DNA from: Streptomyces griseus subsp. griseus
GTDB taxonomy: Bacteria; Actinomycetota; Actinomycetes; Streptomycetales; Streptomycetaceae
Length of the DNA stretch: 63,173 nt
Direction of reading: 5' to 3'
Assembly (NCBI RefSeq): GCF_000720255.1
Contig: NZ_JOJE01000043.1
Span: forward strand, 1 to 63,173
In this document: positions 56,914 to 63,173 of the stretch, piece after piece
Numbering within the stretch: the stretch's first letter is position 1
How the letters are laid out: each line of letters opens with the position of its first letter
Translations under genes and position numbers: made by a program
Notes under the pieces: generated by a model
Told to the model about the DNA's origin: nothing
Databases searched by the model: none
The model's input: only the letters and a program-made list of their open reading frames with translations

Positions 56914-58413
56914 TCAACGAGTGTGCGGGGGGTCCGGGGGCTCGACGGGCAGGAAGTCGTAGGGCTCGTGTTCATGGGCCGCGTGGGACCCCTGGGCCGC
57001 GTGGGACGCGTGGGCTTCGTCCGTGCCGTCTGGGCCGTCACCGCCGACTCTGCCGTCTCCGCCGACTCTGCCGTCTCCGCCGTCTCTGCCGTCTGCGTCC
57101 GCTGACTCGCCGGGAGGGGACGTCAGGCGTACGGCGGACGGGCGGCCTCGTGGCCGCGTGAGTGCCGCCGCCGGTACCGCCACGAGCACCGTCCAGGCCA
57201 GCACCGCGGCGCCCACCTGCCACCACACCGGCCCGAAGCGGGCGAGGGCGGAGACGCCGAGCGGACCGCCGGCCAGCGCCGAGAGCACGGCGAGCGCGGC
57301 CGCGCACAGCGGTGACGCCGAAGCGGCCACGCCCACCGCCCACATGCGCGACCGGCCGGTCTCCGCCGCCGCCCGTGCCGCGAACCATCCCACGGTCACC
57401 CCGGCCGCCACCGGCACCGCCCCCGCCGCCCAGGTCAGCGGCGTACCAGGGCCCGCGTCCGGCACCGCAGCCAGCAGGGGGAAGGGAGGCAGTGAGGGGG
57501 CGGGAGCGGAGGACAACGGGCTCACGACGTGCCCCGCGCCGAGCAGGAAGCCGGGGCCGGTCGCGTAGGCGGCTCCCCATACCGCCGCGTTCGGCACCAG
57601 GGCCACGCACAGCAACAGGACCGTGAACCGGCCCGAGACCCCCTCCGTCAGCTGCAGGAACGACTCCCGCGCCGCGTCCCCGTGCCACACCGACGACACC
57701 GCCGCCAACAACGCCCCGCCCCCGGTGAACGCCGCGACCCCCGCCCCCGCCGCCCGCACGGCCGCGGCGAGCCGCTCACCCGCGCCCGCCCCGAGGACCG
57801 GCCACCGCACACGCCGGCCCGAGTGCCGGAGCACCTCCGCACTCCCCGGTCGAGGGCGCCCGTACCCGGTCCACACGCCCACCGCCGCGGCCGAGGCGAC
57901 CAGCACCGCCAGGCTCACCCCGGTCCTCTCCCAGGACGGCCGCAGCTCACCGCCCGCCGCGTACAGGGCGGCGGCCGCACCGACGGCCAGGTAGCCGAGG
58001 ACGACGCCCGTCCACGCCGTACCGCCGCCCACCCGCACCTCGTCCTCGTCCCCGTCGGCCGTGTCCCGCGCCGCCCGGTGCACCAGCCAGGCGGGCAGCA
58101 CGAGCAGCAGCAGAGGGGTGACGCCGACGGGTGCCGGCACACCGGAGAGCGTGTCGGTGCGGACCAGCTCCGCCCCGTGCGCCAGCAGCCACAGCGCGGC
58201 GGCGACGTGCAGCGCTCCGCCCGGCCCGCTGTCGGGGTACGGCGAGCTGATCCACAGCAGCGTCACCAGCACGGCGAACGAGCCGAGCCCCAGCCCGGCC
58301 GCGAGCGCGCCGCCGACGACGGCGTCGGCCAGTCCGGGCGGCCGGCCGCGCATGCCGGTGAGCAGGGCGGACAGGGGCGGTCGGCGGTCGGTCATCTGCG
58401 TCACGACCGTCAT
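56914..58413 (-). CDS. perM: PerM-like (DUF6350) polytopic membrane protein
   Basis: 499 residues with about ten hydrophobic segments and a His/Gly/Asp-rich C-terminal tail containing [12 protein letters not shown] repeats. The region [46 protein letters not shown] is the conserved core I associate with PerM. M. tuberculosis PerM (Rv0955) supports cell division and persistence and lies between sucCD and purNH (known); the same order is seen here. ATG 58413 has GGGAG almost adjacent; GTG 58404 is an alternative start. Confidence 0.82.
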   Translation of the reverse strand: MTVVTQMTDRRPPLSALLTGMRGRPPGLADAVVGGALAAGLGLGSFAVLVTLLWISSPYPDSGPGGALHVAAALWLLAHGAELVRTDTLSGVPAPVGVTPLLLLVLPAWLVHRAARDTADGDEDEVRVGGGTAWTGVVLGYLAVGAAAALYAAGGELRPSWERTGVSLAVLVASAAAVGVWTGYGRPRPGSAEVLRHSGRRVRWPVLGAGAGERLAAAVRAAGAGVAAFTGGGALLAAVSSVWHGDAARESFLQLTEGVSGRFTVLLLCVALVPNAAVWGAAYATGPGFLLGAGHVVSPLSSAPAPSLPPFPLLAAVPDAGPGTPLTWAAGAVPVAAGVTVGWFAARAAAETGRSRMWAVGVAASASPLCAAALAVLSALAGGPLGVSALARFGPVWWQVGAAVLAWTVLVAVPAAALTRPRGRPSAVRLTSPPGESADADGRDGGDGRVGGDGRVGGDGPDGTDEAHASHAAQGSHAAHEHEPYDFLPVEPPDPPHTR

Positions 58414-58480
58414 GCTCCCAACGACACGCGCTTTTCCGTCGTAACAGGGGAACCACCGAAGTGTCGCTCAATATACGTTT

Positions 58481-59566
58481 ATGTTCTTTTTCCCGCTCCC
58501 CCCGCCCAAGGAACGGCGGCGCCTGCGCGAGGCCAACGCGTTGACGCGGGCTCAGGTCGCCGAGCAACTGGGTGTCCCCCGCAGGACGGTGCGCGGATGG
58601 GAGACCGGCCGCACGACTCCCCGCGGCCCGAAGGGGGAGGCGTACGGGAAACTGCTGGCCTCACTGAACGTCAGAATGCTGACCCAGACGCAGACGCAGA
58701 CGCAGAGGCGGACGCGGGCGTCGACGCCGGCACAGGAGGACCGCGCGGAAACCCGGTACTTCGGCCCCACTCTGACGCCCGCTCAGGCCTTCGACGCGCT
58801 GTACGCGTTCTGCGCCCCCGCCCTCGTACGGCAGACGTATCTGCTCACCGGGCGGCGGGAGCTGGCGCGCGAGTCGGTCGAGCGGGCCTTCCAAGCCGCC
58901 TGGCAGCGCTGGCCGGAGGTGGCACGGGACCCCGACCCGGCGGGCTGGGTGCGGGCCACGGCGTACGACTGCGCCCTCTCCCCCTGGCACCGGTTCCGCC
59001 CCCGCTACCGGCACCCCGAGCCCCCGCCGGCCGCCCCGAGCGACCGTGCCCTGCTGGACGTGCTCCTCGACCTCCCGGCGTCGTACCGCCGCACGCTCGT
59101 GCTGTACGACGGTGTCGGCCTCGACCTGCCGGAGACGGCGGCGGAGACGGAGGCGAGCACCCCGGCGACCGCGCACCGCCTGCTGAACGCCCGCGAGGCC
59201 GTCAGCGCCCGCCTCCCGGAACTGTCCGACCCGGCCCTCCTCCACGAACGCCTCGCCGAACTGGCCTCCACGGAACGCCTGCGCGCCTCCCGCCCCCCGA
59301 CGGTGCGCAACGCCAGTGAGCGCCGGGCCCGCTTCTGGACCCGGGCCGCCATCGCCTTCACCATCGCCCTCATCGGCACGACAGCCCTCACGCTACGGAC
59401 GGCCCCCACCCAGTACGAGCCCCCGATCCCCCCGGGCGAGGCGGTACCGGGCGTCCCGCCGAAGGTCGCGCCGGGGCCTCTGTCGGAGGAGGAGCTGGAA
59501 CTGCGGGACAAGCTGCGGGAGGAGACAGCGAGCGGCCCGGCGCGATTGCTCCCGTTCCCCGGCTAG
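58481..59566 (+). CDS. Xre helix-turn-helix / sigma-factor-like / membrane fusion protein
   Basis: 361 residues. N-terminal Xre domain (RRRLREANALTRAQVAEQLGVPRRTVRGWETGRTTPRGPKGEAYGKLL) at about 10-60, then a polar QTQTQTQ spacer. Residues about 100-245 resemble an ECF sigma factor: a region-2-like helical part (LYAFCAPALVRQTYLLTGRRELARESVERAFQAAWQRWPEVARDPDPAGWVRATAYD) and a region-4-like part (LLDVLLDLPASYRRTLVLYDGVGLDLPETAAETEASTPATAHRLLNARE). One transmembrane helix (AAIAFTIALIGTTALTL) and an acidic tail follow. CAATAT ends six bases before ATG (leaderless). Whether it binds RNA polymerase is unknown. Confidence 0.82.
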   Translation: MFFFPLPPPKERRRLREANALTRAQVAEQLGVPRRTVRGWETGRTTPRGPKGEAYGKLLASLNVRMLTQTQTQTQRRTRASTPAQEDRAETRYFGPTLTPAQAFDALYAFCAPALVRQTYLLTGRRELARESVERAFQAAWQRWPEVARDPDPAGWVRATAYDCALSPWHRFRPRYRHPEPPPAAPSDRALLDVLLDLPASYRRTLVLYDGVGLDLPETAAETEASTPATAHRLLNAREAVSARLPELSDPALLHERLAELASTERLRASRPPTVRNASERRARFWTRAAIAFTIALIGTTALTLRTAPTQYEPPIPPGEAVPGVPPKVAPGPLSEEELELRDKLREETASGPARLLPFPG

Positions 59567-59570
59567 GAAC

Positions 59571-59614
59571 GCCGGTGGGCCCGCCCCCCCCCACGCGGGG
59601 AAGCGGGCCCACCG
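59571..59614. terminator. Bidirectional terminator between the Xre-sigma gene and sucD
   Basis: CCGGTGGGCCCGC and GCGGGCCCACCGG pair perfectly (13 bp) around a C-rich 18-base loop, in the convergent gap. Confidence 0.85.
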
Positions 59615-59631
59615 GTGCTCAGCTGAGTGCC

Positions 59632-60516
59632 TCAGCCGGCCAGCAGCTCACGCGCCAGCTTCGCCGTCTCGGTCGGCGTCTTGCCGACCTTGACGCCGGC
59701 GGCCTCGAGGGCCTCCTTCTTCGCGGCGGCCGTACCGGAGGAGCCGGAGACGATGGCACCGGCGTGGCCCATCGTCTTGCCCTCGGGCGCGGTGAAGCCC
59801 GCGACGTAGCCGACGACCGGCTTCTTCACGTTCTCCTTGATGAACGCGGCGGCCCGCTCCTCGGCGTCGCCACCGATCTCACCGATCATCACGATCAGGT
59901 CGGTGTCGGGGTCGGCCTCGAACGCGGCGAGCGCGTCGATGTGCGTGGTGCCGATGACCGGGTCGCCACCGATGCCGACGGCCGACGAGAAGCCGATGTC
60001 CCGCAGCTCGTACATCATCTGGTACGTCAGCGTGCCGGACTTCGAGACCAGACCGATGCGGCCCGGCTTGGTGATGTCGCCCGGGATGATGCCGGCGTTC
60101 GACTGGCCGGGGGTGATGAGACCCGGGCAGTTGGGGCCGATGATCCGGGTCTTGTTGCCCTTCTCCACGGCGTACGCGTAGAACGCGGCGGAGTCGTGGA
60201 CCGCGATGCCCTCGGTGATGACGACCGCGAGGGGGATCTCCGCGTCGATCGCCTCGACGACGGCGGCCTTCGCGAAGGCCGGCGGCACGAAGAGGACGGA
60301 CACGTTCGCGCCCGTCTTCTCGATCGCCTCGGCGACCGTGCCGAAGACCGGGATCTCGTTGCCGTCGATGTCGACCGACTGACCCGCCTTGCGGGGGTTC
60401 ACGCCGCCGACGATGTTCGTGCCGTCGGCCAGCATGAGCTTGGTGTGCTTCATGCCCGTGGCACCGGTCATGCCCTGGACGATGACCTTGCTGTCCTTGT
60501 TGAGGAAGATAGCCAT
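59632..60516 (-). CDS. sucD: Succinyl-CoA synthetase, alpha subunit
   Basis: 294 residues. CoA-binding Rossmann part [48 protein letters not shown], and the phosphorylated active-site His in GHAGAIVSG. With SucC it interconverts succinyl-CoA and succinate with nucleotide phosphorylation in the TCA cycle. It follows sucC by 21 bases in one operon. Confidence 0.97.
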   Translation of the reverse strand: MAIFLNKDSKVIVQGMTGATGMKHTKLMLADGTNIVGGVNPRKAGQSVDIDGNEIPVFGTVAEAIEKTGANVSVLFVPPAFAKAAVVEAIDAEIPLAVVITEGIAVHDSAAFYAYAVEKGNKTRIIGPNCPGLITPGQSNAGIIPGDITKPGRIGLVSKSGTLTYQMMYELRDIGFSSAVGIGGDPVIGTTHIDALAAFEADPDTDLIVMIGEIGGDAEERAAAFIKENVKKPVVGYVAGFTAPEGKTMGHAGAIVSGSSGTAAAKKEALEAAGVKVGKTPTETAKLARELLAG

Positions 60517-60537
60517 GGCTGTCTGAGTCCCTCTTCC

Positions 60538-61716
60538 TTACTTCGCAGCCGCGAGCTCGGCGGCCTTGTCGGCCGCGCCGTCCATGGTGTCCACGCGCTG
60601 CACGAGCGGGTGGTTGGCGTCGGAGAGGATCTGACGACCCAGCTCGGCGTTGTTGCCGTCCAGACGCACGACCAGCGGCTTGGTGACGTCCTCGCCGCGG
60701 TCCTCGAGGAGCTTCAGGGCCTGCACGATGCCGTTGGCGACCTCGTCGCACGCGGTGATGCCGCCGAAGACGTTGACGAAGACGGACTTGACGTCCGGGT
60801 CGCCCAGGATGATCTCCAGGCCGTTCGCCATGACGGCCGCGGACGCGCCACCGCCGATGTCGAGGAAGTTGGCGGGCTTGACGCCACCGTGCGCCTCACC
60901 GGCGTACGCGACGACGTCCAGGGTGCTCATGACGAGACCCGCGCCGTTGCCGATGATGCCGACCTCACCGTCGAGCTTGACGTAGTTGAGGTTCTTCTCC
61001 TTGGCGGCGGCCTCGAGCGGGTTGGCCGACTCCTTGTCCTGGAGGGCCTCGTGCTCCGGCTGACGGAACTCGGCGTTCTCGTCCAGGGAGACCTTGCCGT
61101 CGAGGGCGATGACCTCGCCGGAGGCGACCTTGGCCAGCGGGTTGACCTCGACGAGGAGCGCGTCCTCGGCGACGAAGGTCTTCCACAGCGTGACCAGGAC
61201 GTTCTCGACCTTGTCGGCGACCTCGGCCGGGAAGTTCGCGGCCTCGACGATCTGGCGGGCGACCTCGGGGGTCACGCCCACGTTGGCGTCGATCGGCGTC
61301 TTGGCGACGGCCTCGGGGCGGGTCTCCGCCACCTCCTCGATCTCCATGCCGCCCTCGACGGACGCGATGGAGAGGAAGGTGCGGTTCGCACGGTCCAGGA
61401 GGAAGGAGACGTAGTACTCCTCCACGATCTCCGGAGCCGTCTCGGCGATCATCACCTTGTGGACCGTGTGGCCCTTGATGTCCATGCCGAGGATGTTGGT
61501 GGCGTGCTCCACGGCCTCGTCGGCGGTGGCGGCGAGCTTCACGCCGCCGGCCTTGCCACGGCCACCGACCTTCACCTGAGCCTTGACGACGGACTTGCCA
61601 CCGAGGCGCTCGGTGGCTGCGCGGGCCGCCTCAGGCGTGTCGATGACTTCACCGGCCAGCACCGGTACATCGTGCTTGGCGAAGAGGTCCCTCGCCTGGT
61701 ACTCGAACAGGTCCAC
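60538..61716 (-). CDS. sucC: Succinyl-CoA synthetase, beta subunit
   Basis: 392 residues from GTG 61716. ATP-grasp part [24 protein letters not shown] and [19 protein letters not shown], metal-binding [20 protein letters not shown] and the CoA-ligase end [34 protein letters not shown] precedes the start closely. First gene of the sucCD operon. Confidence 0.97.
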   Translation of the reverse strand: MDLFEYQARDLFAKHDVPVLAGEVIDTPEAARAATERLGGKSVVKAQVKVGGRGKAGGVKLAATADEAVEHATNILGMDIKGHTVHKVMIAETAPEIVEEYYVSFLLDRANRTFLSIASVEGGMEIEEVAETRPEAVAKTPIDANVGVTPEVARQIVEAANFPAEVADKVENVLVTLWKTFVAEDALLVEVNPLAKVASGEVIALDGKVSLDENAEFRQPEHEALQDKESANPLEAAAKEKNLNYVKLDGEVGIIGNGAGLVMSTLDVVAYAGEAHGGVKPANFLDIGGGASAAVMANGLEIILGDPDVKSVFVNVFGGITACDEVANGIVQALKLLEDRGEDVTKPLVVRLDGNNAELGRQILSDANHPLVQRVDTMDGAADKAAELAAAK

Positions 61717-62131
61717 GCGCTTCCGTCCCTATCAGTGATCTCGCGGTTCGTTGGATGCGTGGGCGTGCCGCGATGGGCAACGTGACGTCCGCCAGTCACT
61801 AGGAAGGCGCACACGGTGTCCGAGCGCGCGGCATGTCCGTCTCGCAGGTTATCCCCGCTTCCCGGGGGTCTCTAAATCGGTGGTCACACCTGAGCGGTGA
61901 TACCTGTCACATGATGCCGCGCTCACTGGCACGGCGTGCCGCGGGTGCGGAGCCTCACCGGGTTGGGGTTGGCCCGGTGAGGCCCCTGGAACGGCCCCGA
62001 GGGGGCCCTGGCCGGGCGATCCCCACCCCAATGGGGACCATCCGGCCGGTCCGCGCGCTTCCGTCCGCACCGGCCGACGGTTTTCGGCCGGTCCAGGACC
62101 GCACCGCGCGGGGTCGATGGCCGTACGGCTG
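61717..62131. promoter_or_regulatory. 415-base gap: sucCD promoter region and upstream terminator
   Basis: No gene seen. It holds an imperfect 9-5-9 inverted repeat (61882-61904, GGTCACACC/GGTGATACC) that may be a sucCD operator, and the terminator at 61952-61983. The part near sucC is a 150-base leader or promoter without other structure I can defend. Confidence 0.55.
61952..61983 (-). terminator. Terminator of the partial right-edge gene
   Basis: GCCTCACCGGG and CCCGGTGAGGC pair perfectly (11 bp) around a ten-base G/T loop, about 150 bases after that gene's stop and upstream of sucC. Confidence 0.7.
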
Positions 62132-63173
62132 TCAGACGCCGTACGAGGTGCTGTGCCGCGGCACGCTGTGGCGGGGGTGGGCGATGGCTCGGCTGAGGGC
62201 GGGGGAGCCGGCTACGCCTGCCTCGCCGGCTACGTCGGCCACGTCGGCCACGTCGGCCACGGCATGGCGGGCCAGCGGGGCCGCGGTGGCCCCGGCCGTC
62301 CCGCTCAGGTCCTGCGCGAAGATCCCGGCCCGACCGGCGACGCCGTGGGCAAAGGGGTCGACCTCACCGACGGTCCCGCCCGCGAACGACGAGACCTCAC
62401 CGACGGTCCCGCCCGCGAACGGGGCCGCCTCGCCCGTGATGTCGTACGCCGGCGTCGTCGCGGTGCCGCCGACTCGGTCCACCGCGGGCCGTACGGTCGC
62501 CGCGACCGTCTGCACGACCGGCTGCACGGACCCGGTGACACCCTGCCCGAACGCCGGTACCTCACTCGCGAGACCCGTCACGAAAGCCTCCGCCTCTCCG
62601 GTCAAGCCGTGCGCGACCGGCGGTACGGCTCCGGCGACCCCGCCCGCGAACGACGTGACCTCACCGCCAACCCCGTACGCCACCCCATGCGCGTCCACCA
62701 CCGCCTGCCCCGCAACCGGCACGACAGACCTCACAGCCGTGTCCACGGCCGGCGGCAGCACGGCCGATCCCGGGTCACGCGTGACCTGCCCGACCAGCCC
62801 GGCCGCGTAAGGCGGCACGTCCGCGGCGGAGTCGGCGAGGACGGGGTGGACACCGGCGACGGCCCCCGCGGCGGCCTCCCGGACGCCGATGGCCACGTCG
62901 TCCGCCACCGGCACGACGCCGGCCACGGCCCGGTGGGCCACGGGGAGCACCCCGCTCACGGCGTCGGCCGCCACCGGCGGCGCCACGGCGTCGGTCGTCT
63001 CGGAAGCGAGCGGAGTGACCGTGCCGGGGACGGCGTCGACCGTGCGGCCCGTGCCCGCGAGCTTCGTCTGCGCGGCGGCCAGTGCCTCCTCCAGTTCGGG
63101 GGCGAAGGCGGAGAGCGGGCCGAAGAGGTAGTCGATCCCTTGCTGCGGGGTGGTGGGGGTGATGGGGGTGGTG
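62132..63173 (-). CDS. Ala/Val/Gly-rich low-complexity protein (5' end outside window)
   Basis: 347 codons are visible and the frame is open to the right edge. The first visible part is normal sequence (TTPQQGIDYLFGPLSAFAPELEEALAAAQTKLAGTGRTVDAVPG). The rest is a long chain of short repeats built from Val-Ala-Gly and Glu-Val steps, e.g. the 11-residue unit TVGEVSSFAGG and a VADVADVADV run. No membrane segment or catalytic motif is seen. Regular small-residue repeats suggest an extended or coiled surface or structural protein. The signal peptide, if any, lies off the edge. Confidence 0.75.
   Translation of the reverse strand, partial: TTPITPTTPQQGIDYLFGPLSAFAPELEEALAAAQTKLAGTGRTVDAVPGTVTPLASETTDAVAPPVAADAVSGVLPVAHRAVAGVVPVADDVAIGVREAAAGAVAGVHPVLADSAADVPPYAAGLVGQVTRDPGSAVLPPAVDTAVRSVVPVAGQAVVDAHGVAYGVGGEVTSFAGGVAGAVPPVAHGLTGEAEAFVTGLASEVPAFGQGVTGSVQPVVQTVAATVRPAVDRVGGTATTPAYDITGEAAPFAGGTVGEVSSFAGGTVGEVDPFAHGVAGRAGIFAQDLSGTAGATAAPLARHAVADVADVADVAGEAGVAGSPALSRAIAHPRHSVPRHSTSYGV
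62363..62428. repeat. Two 33-bp direct repeats in the right-edge gene
   Basis: Both units begin CTCACCGACGGTCCCGCCCG and encode 11 residues on the - strand. The first 26 bases are identical. Confidence 0.8.

Overview
The window looks like a chromosomal segment of a Streptomyces species. Base composition is very GC-rich, GTG starts and GTGA stop/start overlaps are common, many genes appear to be transcribed without a leader, and the gene order matches what I remember of the Streptomyces coelicolor SCO48xx region (sucCD, purNH, folD, mdh, betaine genes, glyA, trpS, the D,D-carboxypeptidase SCO4847 and the SCO4848-type membrane protein). I ran no search, so the synteny is from memory. I see no insertion sequence, phage gene, CRISPR array or tRNA.

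1-10.7 kb: a divergent pair of very large exported proteins. One is an RHS-repeat polymorphic toxin with an autoprocessing Hint domain; its toxin tip lies off the left edge. The other is a DNRLRE/FG-GAP repeat protein. 10.7-15.2 kb: a VOC protein, a small cassette (membrane protein, DCC thiol oxidoreductase, TetR regulator) behind two near-identical palindromes, a Uma2-type nuclease and an orphan peptide-binding protein. 15.3-23.4 kb: cell envelope. A polytopic metallophosphoesterase with an internal Tat motif, a D,D-carboxypeptidase, and what looks like a full decaprenyl-phospho-arabinose route (UbiA transferase, PAP2 phosphatase, DprE1, DprE2, GtrA protein).

23.4-28.3 kb: a two-gene system, a Trypco1-domain protein plus a 1451-residue trypsin-nSTAND NTPase-membrane segment-beta-propeller protein, behind a recognisable promoter and a perfect 20-bp palindrome. 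This is the best candidate for a biological conflict (defence or self/non-self) system here. 28.3-38.9 kb: RNA 2H phosphoesterase, trpS, glyA with a ZTP riboswitch, ornithine aminotransferase, a YgiB/YgiC-like lipoprotein/ATP-grasp ligase pair, a DMT permease, and a MocR regulator divergent from an AhpD-like protein.

38.9-50.8 kb: choline/betaine uptake and oxidation (ABC transporter with a fused double permease, betA, betB), mdh, and two membrane-anchored Xre-type proteins. 51-61.7 kb: one-carbon, purine and TCA genes (folD, purNH, sucCD) mixed with membrane proteins, including a PerM-type cell-division protein. The order sucCD-perM-purN-purH recalls mycobacteria. The right edge cuts a low-complexity Ala/Val/Gly-rich protein. 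Together the central metabolic genes form a formyl-tetrahydrofolate/purine group in which only glyA carries a visible ZTP sensor.
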